Shown here piece by piece: positions 32,794-44,849 of a DNA stretch of 64,000 nucleotides; position 1 is the stretch's first letter, and every line of letters begins with the position of its first letter. The translations under genes and the position numbers were made by a program. Origin of the DNA: Hyaloperonospora brassicae (Eukaryota > Oomycota > Peronosporomycetes > Peronosporales > Peronosporaceae); assembly GCA_947650285.1 (NCBI GenBank), contig CANTFL010001315.1, positions 372,001-436,000 of the forward strand. The letters run 5' to 3'. The notes beneath the pieces were generated by a model. It saw only the letters and a program-made list of their open reading frames with translations, ran no database searches and was not told the origin of the DNA.

Positions 32794-33539
32794 ATGAACG
32801 ACACCAAAGTAAATGTGGAAGTGAAGCGAGAGCCTGAAACTGACGAGTTAAAAGGAAATGACCATGAAGGGATGAATAAGTTGGAAGCGAAGAGTACAAC
32901 AGCGGAGGAGTCCACGAGGATAATTAAAAGAAGGCGAGTTTTTCACGCGGGACATATGAGTCGCGTACAGGCTATGAAGGAGAAACACGCGGAAGCAGTG
33001 ATAGACTTCGTGCAATCTGATCAAGGAAAAGGTGATGACAACGAACTAAGGCCGGGGGTGAAAGAGCTTAAATCAGCCATTTTCATGACTCCGAAGAGGA
33101 TCTCTACACCTTATGCGAACCGGATCCTCCACCAAATTGCCGAAGAGATGAAGAGGAATAAGTGGGTCAACCAGTCCGACATCTAAAGGTATACCCGAGC
33201 AAAGTGGTCGGAACTCAGCACCATGCTATTTATGACCTGCAACGTTTTCAGCATTAAATACTATCGTTGTACACGCGTTTACCTCTTGCGCGCGATGGGT
33301 ACGAGTGCAATGCGTTGAAAGAGCACAAGCTTGCTGAGATAATCTTTAACCCACGGGTAGTCGACAAGGAGATGAAGGAATGGAGAGCCAATATCAAATA
33401 CGCGTTTGGATTCGATGCGATCCCAAGCGTTCACCAGACGATGCAACAGCTGCACGGGGATGCCTTCACGATGGAAGAGGAATCACCGATACCACCTCGT
33501 ATTGAATCGAAAGAAAGGGCAAGCGAGACTCAAGCGTAG
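32794..33539 (+). pseudogene. Unidentified basic protein, two frames (possible gag-like)
   Basis: First frame 32794-33186 (MNDTKVNVEVKREPETDEL, then RIIKRRRVFHAGHMSRVQAMKEKHAEA), second frame 33267-33539 (LAEIIFNPRVVDKEMKEW, AFGFDAIPSVHQTMQQL). Charged, helical, no transmembrane segment and no zinc knuckle. The position after a TATA box and LTR-like promoter suggests the 5' protein of a retroelement, but I recognise no family. A stop and a frame change separate the two halves. Confidence 0.4.
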
Positions 33540-33655
33540 ATCAATGCATGCAGCGGTGAGTAGAATGCGACAAAACAGAGGGCATTCCTTTGAGTAGAGA
33601 GATCGCCTTACGTGGAAGACGTCAACATGGAGACGCCACAGTCTATACTTAAGAC

Positions 33656-34138
33656 ATATAGGAAGTAGCGGAGCGTCGAAGTAAAGAAAACTTGTTGGTC
33701 GAAGCAGCAAAACTAAAAGTGCATTATCCCATGATTGTAACTAGTTTCTACCGTTTCTACTTGTCTTTCTGAATCACTTCTCCATTCCAACTGTCGCCCC
33801 ATCAATCCTGGCGTTCCTTTACCATGTTACTTTCCCATATAACAGTTTCTTTGATGTGGACATCCTTTCCACTGAGCACAAAAATGATGGACGTCACTGT
33901 CTGGCAGGACAGGGTTGGTGAACACCAAACACCAGGACCCTAGGGTTTAACTTTCACTTTCGGGTTAAGAACCGGTGACCTCTGGGATATGGCTACTACA
34001 CATTCCACTGGAGCTACAGAATGCTTACGAAATACACGTACTGGTATCCTATCTTACCGTACTACTCGGTGCATATTATAGACACGCTTCTCCCTGCGCA
34101 TGTGCATAAGATACCCTTCGCATCACCTAGTCTTATCA
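33656..34138 (-). repeat. Inverted copy of the copia-type 3' repeat at 10313-10794
   Basis: Minus-strand match over the whole length, for example TCCACATCAAAGAAACTG and TTGCTGCTTCGACCAACAAG. The A box is kept, the B box is mutated. Ends are blurred. Probably a solo LTR or SINE-like copy. Confidence 0.75.
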
Positions 34139-36064
34139 AGACTCCTTCCGCGGTCTCGGCCTTATGTCCTATTCAAGGTCACAGAGCTATAACTCTTGCA
34201 GTGGACCGGTATGGTCTCCCTGAGAGCGGTACAATACCGTCTTCGTCCCCGTGAGTGAGGGGTCGGCGGCAGTTAATGGCATATCCTCCTCTCCCCCTTC
34301 GTCGGAAAGTCCCCGACAAAGACTAACATCCGTCGCGCGCTGATAACCCTAGCTGATTAGGTGTCGCTTGAAATATTTCCTTTTCAATTCCGATATAAAT
34401 ATAGAGTTAAAGCCTTTTGTATAGAAGCACCAGACACATTAACATGTGGCAAACTTAATGCATCGAAGCACGGTGTCTTTGCGCTCGCACCACAATTGTG
34501 TGATGCGGGTTGAGCTCATGAGGAATCAAATCCTTTCTGAAGCTCGTTTCCCCGCCTCGACATCGACTTGAAGCCTCGTGAGCAGCCGATTCCCGCAAAC
34601 GAGCCGGTACCACTGGAGCACTACGGATCCCACAGATATAGAAGCAAGTGGACGACGGTGGTCGAGTGAGTGGTCGGGAATCAGTAGCTCCCGTCCGCCC
34701 AGTGGCTAAACAACTTGCCCTAACACTCGTGCGCCTTCGGTCAGTAGTCCTAAAAGACGTGCCGCGAAGTTTCTGTCAACCCTCTCTACCTGCCAGGCCG
34801 ACGTCTGGAGGTGCTATTCTCTTCAGATTGCTTTGTTTGTCGTTATTAATAGATCAGCATCGACTGCTCGCGGGTCCAGCTTAAAGTCGATGTCTCGCCG
34901 CCCAAGAATCAGTTATATAACCTAGATCGCGGTCTAGGGGCTCTCTACCTACTCAATCTAGGCTCAAGTCTCTAATTTTTGACCCTTAGGTGCCTTTTCA
35001 GCAGCCTTGGGAATGTACTACTTCAGTGTACTCAAGAATTCAACGTGTATTCCGCCTTTTCCTCCATCGACTCCTTCGGCACTTTCTAATGCGAAATCGG
35101 GAGGTAAAGAATGTCAAAATCGGAGGTTTTTGACGATATCACGCGGTTAATGCCGTCTTAGTCCAGATCAGTCGCTCGCCGTCGGGTTGGATTAGGTGGT
35201 TCTACAACCCCATCCGCGAATTTTATGACCGATTAAGCTAGTATTACTCTTTACTACCCCCACCACTTTTCAAGCTATTTCACGTCCACCTATGTCGTAT
35301 GATCCACCACTTCGAACGCTTGGACAGCAATAAGTTGAATTTAAATGCGCACTTGATATCGTCGGTACAAAACGGGCAAAATACAATTGAGACAGATTTG
35401 GCCGTCTGGTACCTTAACGAAATACAACATTGCTAAAAGGTCCCCGGCCACTCTGGTGCTACCGAAGATAGTTCTGGCCTCCAATCTCGGTTATAATTTG
35501 CTAGCTTCTTCTTAACAGCATCGATTGACACAACTATGTCTAGAACAAAAAGTGCCATTGTCCCATCTCGATCATGACGGTGTCCCTTGACCGCCACAGC
35601 TTACAGGAACAAAAGAAGAATATATTGATACTCCAACCTATCTTCGGAGGCGGTTGCCCTCTTACAATAATGTACACATCTCTTTTCTCTAACCAGAGGG
35701 CGTTAAGATAGTCTAAACAGACGATCCACCATCTTCCTTTCTAAGTTCGACCCATCGGCTCAGCTATATCAGGAATCACGCGAATGAATGCTAATCTTAC
35801 TCGCGGGGTTGGGCCTAGTGTCACACTTGATGACGCCAATAGCTTGTCATCGACAACTTAAGCATGCGCAACGTCCAGATAGGTCCAACGGCTACTATGT
35901 ATGCATAACATCTGCTTGCCTCTGCGCAGTCTCTAAAGAATATGTACGAGTCTTTTATAAAATTCACATCGAGCTCTTACTGTTTGCAAATAGAGAAATT
36001 TTGACGCCGGAATGAATACATTCACCGATGAGTATCTTCACGGTAGCAAATGCACGACTGTTTT
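34139..36064. other. No gene recognised; contains one copy of the 86-bp inverted repeat
   Basis: 34419-34504 is the inverted copy of 20292-20377. The rest has only short open frames; one plus-strand stretch near 35280-35430 reads MIHHFERLDSNKLNLNAHL, unidentified. Probably decayed mobile-element sequence. Confidence 0.4.
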
Positions 36065-36069
36065 ATGTC

Positions 36070-36535
36070 TGTAACGGGGCACACCCTTACCAAATGACTG
36101 GCAAGTCCCTGTGTTAGCTGAACACAAGGTTGCGTGCTCCCAACGTCACGTAAACGTGGCGTGAGGAAGCGCAGCGAAATAAAAGAACCCGAAAGCTCTA
36201 TTGAAGAGAAAAAGTAGAACAGTTCATAAATTTATATAAGTTTTTGTTATTACACCATTTTTGGCTTGATTTAGCTATATAAAAGTACAATCTCCTAGGT
36301 GGGTGTCTTGCTCATGACCCATTGCGCGCGTCCAGCAGTAATTGGTAATTAATTAGGTTGCTATACACAGAACATCAACGAATAGAGGGAGCACCCAGAA
36401 CATTAGCCTCGGGGATAATATTCCGCACATAACACCTCTCCTCGATTGATTTTGTTTAATTATTATCAAAGTAGACAATATCCAAAAATTGATACTTTCG
36501 TATCAATTTTAATGTAACGGTCTCACTCCGTTCTA
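36070..36535 (-). repeat. Solo LTR of the A/B family (466 bp)
   Basis: Starts TGTAACGGGGCACACCC and ends ACTCCGTTCTA. Perfect target-site duplication ATGTC (36065-36069, 36536-36540). Core ATTGCGCGCGTC at 36321-36332. Confidence 0.9.
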
Positions 36536-36540
36536 ATGTC

Positions 36541-37110
36541 GGGTCATGTCGATGTGTCTGGATCATCACAAGCGTCTATGTAAAGATTAATATTAAAATT
36601 ATAGACGCAGATCGAAGTCCAAACAAGTTGAGGGTCAAGAGATAACAATTGACGTATGAGTCCCGGTCACACGGTACAAGCGCTAATTTTGATAGATTGA
36701 GCCCCTTCTAAAGTTTTTAAGTAGTTTAAATTGATCCGGCTGCTACGAATTTATGACCACAATGTTTGCACACTATTGAAGTGTCCCAATCGTTGCGCAG
36801 GATTGAATATATTGGGGTAGTGAGGACAGATCATGGATCTATAACGATGGGCACTAGACGTATTAAAAATTACATTATATATAAGAGTTTTGGTTTGTCT
36901 GTAAATCAATTTAGTATGCTTAAGTTTGCATTTAAATATATGCACTTGCAAAACGTGTAAAAATATTGCCTTGAGTTTTATCCCTAGCAAGCTAGAGGAG
37001 GCGGATAGGACACCTTTACACGAAATCGGTATCTGATACTATTCGGATGTATCAAAATATGTGCACCTCACACAATGTGAGCCCTTTACAATTACAAGAA
37101 TTGTGGCGGA
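36541..37110. other. AT-rich stretch without a recognised gene
   Basis: Short overlapping frames on both strands (36751-36990 minus, 36766-36960 plus) lack any family signature. No repeat relation to the rest of the window was seen. Confidence 0.4.
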
Positions 37111-38400
37111 GTGGTGATCGCTCTTTTGAGGAATCGATCCCAACTCTCCACTGGCGCCCAGACGACCGACTAACGGAGGGAGTACTTTGATTCCGTGTTC
37201 TTGATAGCCTTCCCCACCTTGTGTATCCTTCGGTGGGGCGGGTTGCACTCTTCCACGTGGACTCGTGTCAATGGAAAACGTGACCGTGTTTGCGATGGGG
37301 TCGAGGTTCCATTACGGTGTGGAAATCTTCACACCACGGTCGGGGTTGGTGTGATCACGTGGGTGTCGTCACGCGATCACGTGTATGCTTGTGGGGTGCT
37401 CGATATGAGTCACCCTGATCTGTAACAGATCGCCTTGTCCAAATGTAGACCTTGATTCGCGAACCTTCTGACCACTTGAGCCGTCTCGCGATCTTGGTTC
37501 CTCAACCACAAAGGGCTTCCTGCGTCCAGTCGCAGTTGGGGTGTTGTTTGAGAGATCCTGATTCCTTGCCAAACAATCCAGGGATATCACTTGATTAAAG
37601 TATTTAAACCTTTCCTTGACGTCGGGTGGCCAATGATCCACCCGGAGGAGAAGTCGACACGTGTACTTCGAAGCAAATTGAAATCTGTTTAATGTTAACC
37701 AATCAAATCCAACAACCCTATCCCTATCCTCATGTCTTGGACATCGTTTGCCACATGTCGCTCTCTCTAGACGGTAGCGATCTTGTACTTGCGTGGCCCA
37801 CACCTGATATGCTTGTCTGATCGCGATCACATACATGATCACTGATCACGATCTCGATCCCTTCCTGATCGCGATCGCCTTGCTCATCGCGGATCACATG
37901 GTGTGCTCCACACCAACTTGGTCGCGATCACATACCTGATCCCTGATCACGATCTCGATCGCTTCCTGATCGCGATCGCCTTGCTCATCGCGGATCACAT
38001 GGTGCGCTCCACACCAACCTGGTCGCGATCACATACCTGATCCCTGATCACGATCTCGATCGCTTCTTGATCGTGATTGCCTTGCTGATCGCGAATCTCA
38101 TGGTGTGCTCCACACCAACCTGATCTCGATCGCGTATCTGATCACTGATCATGATCTCGATCACCAATCACGATCTCGATCGCCTCCTTGATCGCGATTG
38201 CCTTGCTGATCGCGGTTCCTTTCTTGATCGACTGATCGCCAACGTTACCTTCCGCCTCATACCTTGACCCAAGATCGCAGGTCCCAACCTGCCCGATCTG
38301 ATATCCATTTTAGTGTGACTGTCCAATGGACGCGATCTGACCAGATGAGGGACCGGGCCGCCAACCGTTAACTGGCTCGGAAATAACGGGAATGCGATCA
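37111..38400 (-). repeat. LTR of gypsy lineage C (3' LTR, 1,290 bp)
   Basis: Inverted copy of 43440-44830, nearly identical outside the tandem array. On the minus strand it starts TGATCGCATTCCCG after a purine-rich GCTATGGAGGAAC and ends GCGATCACCAC. The antisense ORF ATG is 130 bp away, the same spacing as between 3' LTR and antisense ORF in elements A and B, which supports its role as the 3' LTR. Exact ends lack a target-site duplication. Confidence 0.6.
37822..38210. repeat. GATC-dense 101-bp tandem repeats, left arm
   Basis: Units recur every 101 bp, marked by GTGTGCTCCACACCAAC. Each unit holds about nine GATC tetramers. One unit fewer than in the right arm. Degenerate toward 38200. Confidence 0.85.
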
Positions 38401-38529
38401 GTTCCTCCATAGCAATTTTCCATAGTCGCTTTACCATAGTCGATCCCGGCGTCGTTAGTCGACACACAGTGTCGATCTGACTGCGCATCCATCTTTTCGC
38501 TTAAATATTCCCTCGTGTTAGTTTACGCC

Positions 38530-41130
38530 ATGTCGATGACAAAACCTTATGGCACCTCTTCTTCTTTCGATCCGGGTGAGTCGTCTATTTGTCTTGGTCA
38601 GGTGACGCCCGTCCTCGATCTCATTGCATCGTACGCAGCTTCGTAACCGCTTCTTCTCAGTACCAAGGCGACGACCGCCGCGAATGTTGATCGACCGACG
38701 ATGGCCGGCATGGTCGCCACAATTTGCGATCGCTTGGAGAGCTACGACGAGATCGTATGGCGGTACAACTATCGTGAAGATTCCCTGAAATAAGAGAAGC
38801 ACCGCGACGATCGCCTGGAGCAGGAGTTTAACAAGTAGCTTTAAATCGGGATCTAGTTGCGTAGGTATGTCAAGCACCGTTTCGATCGTTTGTTCTCCTG
38901 TTTACAGAATGATTTTCAGCGCAGCCAAGAATACGAAGGCATATTAGACAAAAAGGTGGATCTGGTGGCGAGGAGTCACGACTTGGAGAACGAGATTCAG
39001 CGCTTGAAGATCTCCTTGTCCAAAGCTGTCTCCTTTGACTCAGAAAAGAATTGGCATGACCAGAATGCGGTTCGTGCGTCTCTCGAGAAGCAGTATCGGC
39101 AAGAGATCAGCTCGCTTAGCCAAAAGTCAAAATCCCGGAATTCGCAGCTCGATTCGATCCGGGCTCTCCGGGACGCCGAAGCGATAAAATACCAGGGATC
39201 CTCTGCTCACGATCAGCAGAGGATAGCCGATTTCAAGAAACATATCGCGTCATTTACTACGCTACGTGACCAACATGGCGCGAAGATCACGGATCAAAAT
39301 CGCGAAATGGCTCGAACGCGCAAAGTAATGGCAAATTTTCACTCCGAAAATGCGTGATTTCAACGTAAGATCCAGGACCGGAATATGCTCGTGGTGTCGC
39401 GATCGCCGATCGTGATCTCGCCGTAGCTGATCGCGACCAACTTCGGGCTCATCTGGCTCAGCTAGCATCTGGTCTTCCGTTTGATACAGCGTCAGTTTCA
39501 GATACTACGGAGAGCAAGCGTCCCCGAAGCGAAAGTAACCATGGTCTCTCGTTCAAGCGCTCTCGGGTTTCCGGAGACTCTTCCCCTCTGACTCCGACCA
39601 TGACTTCGACGCGATCTGCCCGCTCGAAGTATTTTGCTGGGCCTACGCGATCATTTCCAGTCACGCGATCAGCTGATACGGTGCAGACGGATGCTTCTAA
39701 GCCACGGAACATGATCCAGCAATCGCACAAGCCTGCATCGCGCACAAAGCTAACCAAGTATAATTCGTTCCCGCTATCGACCTTGCCCATGCGATCAACT
39801 AGGTCGGCTTCGGCGGAAAATTCCGCACAATCAGCTGAGTGCATGCGAACGGTCGATCCTACCAAGTCCACTGCATCCGCACCTGTATCAGTCCCCGCAC
39901 GATTGCTTTATCACGGGAGGTCGGCTGGGTTAACGCGATCACCTGAATCCAAGCGATTTGCATCGTCCAAGAGTGCACCCGGGGCGTGTCCAAAGAATCC
40001 TGCTAATCCTCCTCCGGTTCAGGGGGCTCCTATGATTTCCACGAAGACGTCGCAAGAAGACTTGAAAAGTCGAGCAAATCCGGAGAATTGATTATCTTCA
40101 TCATCCGACTTAAGCGATTGGTCCAGTTCTTTATAGAATGACACCCGCACCGCGCTATCTGGGTCGCGATATACTGCCCGCAGAAGAGCTTCGACTTCTG
40201 CTAAATTGTCTTAATTGGTTCTAAAGGCGTCCACGATCGTCATGAAAGAATCCACTCCAACTCGCAATCTTATTTTCCGGCTTCATCGACAATTCCCAAG
40301 AAATCCAAGGTATCCAAGATCGATCATCTGGGCGAGCCGTCGAGCGATTCCTCTGGCAGTCTCATTATTTCCAGTGATGATCGCGAAGACGTAAATAATC
40401 TATTGTCTTCCGGCCAATATATTGCGCTGCCAGCCACTCGTGTACCGCGTAATCATTGGATTTTTGGGTACAGCTGTTGCTTTCCCCGGTCAACTTTTCG
40501 AGTAAGCCCCTGGTCGTCGCGTCGAGTCAGCTATTCCAGTGTCGCTGAGATGGAAGTGGAGTTCATGGTCAAATTTTTTCTCAAGCCGAAATTCTTTCCG
40601 TTCCCCGCGTACAAGGCACCGAGGTCGTCCGCACTCCGGGCTGATCAATGGGCTCCCCGGTTATTTCTTCGGCGCAGATCACGTATCTGTACATCGAATA
40701 ACTATGGTAAATTCTCGAACAGCTAATCGAGCCGATCTCCTTTCCAGTGACTGGGTGGTTCAAGGAGTTGGTGTAAACGTATCGTGTGTTTGAAGATCGT
40801 CATCGACAGGCGCTATGGGAATCGACTCATGTTCTCTTCATCACCAGTTGGCAGCGCCAGGCAGTTCCGGAAATGGCCGAGTTTTGTGAAGATGGCCGGC
40901 AACGCCAATCGCAATCGGGACCTTGTTGTAAAATTGTCCTTCGCTCTATCCCACAAGGGATGATCTACGGGCATTGCAGATTGGACATTCTGTTTTACTC
41001 CTTGTTTTTACACTTCCCGGCCTCGTCAGAGAAAATAATGTGGTGCCTTGGTCTAATATGCAAGACGACCAAGATTTCAAACTTGATTTCATGCCTTGTC
41101 TCTAGATGCCTCAGACGAGCCGTGGCGTAA
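38530..41130 (+). pseudogene. Element C antisense ORF, decayed
   Basis: Plus-strand reading frame between the LTR and the convergent pol of element C. Start MSMTKPYGTSSSFDPGESS at 38530. Coiled coil at 38857-39357 (ENEIQRLKISLSKA, SLEKQYRQEISSLSQKSKSR). Then a basic Ser/Pro-rich part at 39480-40091 (ESKRPRSESNHGLSFKRSR; NLS-like). The C-terminal part near 40730-41130 has WFKELV, YRVFEDRHRQALWESTHVLF and ALQIGHSV-like fragments in shifting frames. Architecture matches the G1 antisense ORF. Several stops and frameshifts. Role unknown. Confidence 0.55.
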
Positions 41131-41139
41131 ATAGTACCG

Positions 41140-41555
41140 GTCCGCGATCGCAAAACATCCTGGATCTTCGATCAACCGTAGCTCTGGCAAATTCTTTCCT
41201 TGTTAATCTTCCAACAGTTGTCAGGATCTTCAATCAATATCAATTACCTCATTCGATTTAACCCTCATAATCCATTAATAAAATCGTATTCATGCTTCAT
41301 CCTCTCCGTAACCATGCTCGATCAGGTCACCCTCCGTTTGGATCGCTCGCGATCAAAGGTCCAGTGATCTGATTACTGCGATCAGATCTATCACCATCCA
41401 GATCGCTCCCGATCAAAGATCACTATTCTGATCAACGCGATCAGATCCACCGATGCTGATCACTGGCGATCATTAAAACTGCTAGGCCTTTACCTGCGCT
41501 TTCATGTCGGAAAAAATTTGATTGTCATACTCACAACATCTTCCGCCTTTCCAAC
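41140..41555. other. GATC-rich spacer between convergent pol and antisense ORF (C)
   Basis: No coding signal. 41320-41480 contains GATC about every 10-15 bp (GCGATCAGATC, CCGATCAAAGATC types), outside the 101-bp arrays. Could include 3' ends or terminators of the two opposing transcripts; none can be identified. Confidence 0.45.
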
Positions 41556-41559
41556 TTCC

Positions 41560-42930
41560 CATACAGCCTTCCTTTATGTGACCTCAAGTCCGCGACCTGT
41601 CCCTCACTCACCCGCATTCCCATCTTCATGCAACTGCATCACTTTAAACCGATTCTTTTTCACAAGATCAAGATCCCATTTTTGTATCAACACTCCACAG
41701 TTTAAGTCGGCTTCGTCCACCCACGACGGATATATATATCCTTTTCAATAGACTTTGATCTATTAATGCACCCTGCTATAATGTGTCCGCCGTCATGATC
41801 GCACTTTCCTTTTTTTATCCACTTCGAACTCGTCTTCTGCCAGATCGCTTACGCAACTGTCTTTTGGAAATAAATCTTCGTCAAAATTACTCGATCCGCT
41901 TCGCTTATTCTCAGTTGTTCCATCGGTCGATCCGGAAACAGTCGTACGAGTTTCAGCTTCGACACGTGGACCACTGGGAAGACATGATAGGGCGTACCTG
42001 CGATTTCCAATCTCACCGCGTGATCCCCGCACCCTTATGATCACTTGTTACGGTCCGTCCCACAGATGTGCCAGTTTTCGAGCGTAACCCTCCTTCACGC
42101 TATCCATAAATAGCCAGATTTGCGATCCGCTGCATATGTCCAGCAGATCGCTATCCTGAGTATGCTGATCAGCGCGATCTTAAATTGCTTCCTTCAGTCG
42201 ACTGTTCACCGTCGCTCTCGTCCGTTGATAATGGCGTTGTATGCCAAACCTCCATCGTTGTGGATCTCGATCTCGCGACGCGGTACTCCCTAGAGGTAAT
42301 GTAACTTCAAACGTTGATCGGGGCTGTCAACCGTGGATCAAATATAATAGGGTGTCACCAAGAATCCGCTCATGTGCGGGGTTGATCGCTTATGTCAATC
42401 GTTCGGCATATGTATCCCGATCTTCTTAATTATCGTCCGACAAATACATATTGATCGCTCTAGTCAACGTCTGTACCATGCGCAGTTCTGTGCCGTTTGC
42501 TTGTGGCCTTTAAGCCATAGTAGCTCGTTTTTTTCCGTCCCACGATCCGATCAAATGCCCGAAAGATAACAGACTTAAATCTTGGCTCTCGATCGTGACG
42601 AATTGCTTCACTTGCGCCAAACCTTCTGAGTACAAATTCTTCGTAATTTTTTGCGATTGTTTGTGCGGTCCGAGATGGAATAGCCTTCGCAACCACATAT
42701 CCAGAGAGCAGGTCGACCCAGATTAACAACTCTGTGTTCTCTTTGAAAGATCGCGGCAACGAAGGAATATGTACCATCGCTAGAATCGTAAAACGGTACG
42801 TCACTTGTACGTTACCCTTCGCTCCACTTCGATCGCAGAGGCGGCCCTTACCTTTCTCGCAACCCACAGACTCTCCCACATATTGTTCTAAACTTTGATA
42901 CAAACCTCTCCAGTGAAACTTCGCCCTGGC
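41560..42930 (-). pseudogene. Element C integrase, C-terminal domain and chromodomain
   Basis: Minus strand. Zinc-finger end KFHWRGLYQSLEQYVGESVGC (42925-42850), core ELLIWVDLLSGYVVAKA and FGASEAIRHDREPRF, then QANGTA in another frame (about 42520). C-terminal domain 41793-42044 (VRGSRGEIGNRRYALSCL). Chromodomain remnant near 41600-41720: PSWVDEADLNCGVLI. Stops and frameshifts. The upstream part of the zinc finger is missing because of the rearrangement at 42930-44840. Confidence 0.8.
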
Positions 42931-43400
42931 CCACTAATAAGTTCGACCTATACCTTAAGGGCCGCCCTCCAAGCTGGTATGACAATGATGTAAAATCTCC
43001 TGATGCAGCAGCTATAGGATCGCCAACCTAATTAGCTCTACGCGATCTTCTAAATTTGTAGCTGATCTGGGACAAAAGAGCAACAACTCATCCTGATCGA
43101 CTTCATAGTCCGGCGCGATCACGGCACATTATTATGCATCCGCTGATGCAATCGTAGATACGTCTCTTAGTAAAACAAATTCTAGTAAGAGTTCCAAATC
43201 TCGTTATCCTGCGTCTGTTTGATCCGTTCCATTCGTATCTGTTGTGCAATCTCATCTTGAACAATATGTGGCGAATGGCGTCGTCGAGCGGCAACACAGG
43301 TAATCGCAGCTACTCGCACACTCTGATTTGTCTTGCGGAGTAACCGTAACTGATCTAGCTGATTCAGAACAACTAGGTCGTGGCGATAATGTTCATCTAT
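42930..43400 (+). pseudogene. Gypsy Gag fragment, opposite orientation (element D)
   Basis: Plus-strand frame with KFDLYLKGRPPSWYDND, a capsid signature of gypsy Gag, followed by AALRDLL-like and YYASADAIVDTS fragments and Ser-rich tail. It adjoins a lineage-C LTR in the same orientation, so it looks like an internally deleted element wedged between RNase H and integrase of element C. Confidence 0.5.
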
Positions 43401-43439
43401 CTGTGGTAAAGCGATAATGGAAATTCGCTATGGAGGAAC

Positions 43440-44830
43440 TGATTGCATTCCCGTTATTTTCGAGCCAGTTAACGGTTGACGGCCCGGTCCCTCATCTGGT
43501 CAGATCGCGTCCATTGGACAGTCACACTAAAATGGATATCAGATCGGGCAGGTTGGGACCTGCGATCTTGGGTCAAGGTATGAGGCGGAAGGTAACGTTG
43601 GCGATCAGTCGATCAAGAAAGGAACCGCGATCAGCAAGGCAATCGCGATCAAGGAGGCGATCGAGATCGTGATTGGTGATCGAGATCATGATCAGTGATC
43701 AGATACGCGATCGAGATCAGGTTGGTGTGGAGCACACCATGTGATTCGCGATCAGCAAGGCAATCACGATCAAGAAGCGATCGAGATCGTGATCAGGGAT
43801 CAGGTATGTGATCGCGACCAAGTTGGTGTGGAGCGCACCATGTGATCCGCGATCAGCAAGGCGATCGCGATCAGGAAGCGATCGAGATCGTGATCAGGGA
43901 TCAGGTATGTGATCGCGACCAAGTTGGTGTGGAGCACACCATGTGATCCGCGATGAGCAAGGCGATCGCGATCAGGAAGCGATCGAGATCGTGATCAGGG
44001 ATCAGGTATGTGATCGCGACCAAGTTGGTGTGGAGCACACCATGTGATCCGCGATGAGCAAGGCGATCGCGATCAGGAAGGGATCGAGATCGTGATCAGT
44101 GATCAGGTATGTGATCGCGATCAGACAAGCATATCAGGTGTGGGCCACGCAAGTACAAGATCGCTACCGTCTAGAGAGAGCGACATGTGGCAAACGATGT
44201 CCAAGACATGAGGATAGGGATAGGGTTGTTGGATTTGATTGGTTAACATTAAACAGATTTCAATTTGCTTCGAAGTACACGTGTCGACTTCTCCTCCGGG
44301 TGGATCATTGGCCACCCGACGTCAAGGAAAGGTTTAAATACTTTAATCAAGTGATATCCCTGGATTGTTTGGCAAGGAATCAGGATCTCTCAAACAACAC
44401 CCCAACTGCGACTGGACGCAGGAAGCCCTTTGTGGTTGAGGAACCAAGATCGCGAGACGGCTCAAGTGGTCAGAAGGTTCGCGAATCAAGGTCTACATTT
44501 GGACAAGGCGATCTGTTACAGATCAGGGTGACTCATATCGAGCACCCCACAAGCATACACGTGATCGCGTGACGACACCCACGTGATCACACCAACCCCG
44601 ACCGTGGTGTGAAGATTTCCACACCGTAATGGAACCTCGACCCCATCGCAAACACGGTCATGTTTTCCATTGACACGAGTCCACGTGGAAGAGTGCAACC
44701 CGCCCCACCGAAGGATACACATGGTGGGGAAGGCTATCAAGAACACGGAATAAAAGTACTCCCTCCGTTAGTCGGTCGTCTGGGCGCCAGTGGAGAGTTG
44801 GGATCGACGCCTCAAAAGAGCGATCACCAC
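43440..44830 (+). repeat. Lineage-C LTR, plus orientation (1,391 bp)
   Basis: Inverted partner of 37111-38400; exactly 101 bp longer, the length of one tandem unit. About 38 bp before the LTR start are shared too (TATGGAGGAAC). The open frame 44099-44572 is preserved in the other copy with one residue difference near its start, but reads as LTR sequence, not as a recognised protein. Confidence 0.7.
43640..44128. repeat. GATC-dense 101-bp tandem repeats, right arm
   Basis: GTGTGGAG marks occur at 43725, 43826, 43927 and 44028: an exact 101-bp period. About nine GATC per unit (GCGATCGCGATC, GCGATCGAGATCGTGATC). Random expectation is about 0.4 per 101 bp. Confidence 0.95.
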
Positions 44831-44849
44831 ATCAACACACATCACTATC

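Noticed and set aside
37822..38210. CRISPR-like array
   Set aside because: Units are contiguous 101-bp tandem repeats without unique spacers, in a eukaryotic retroelement context.
44099..44572. 157-codon ORF kept in both inverted arms as a host gene
   Set aside because: Conservation is explained by the recent duplication of the LTR; the codons run through the GATC repeats and no domain is recognised.
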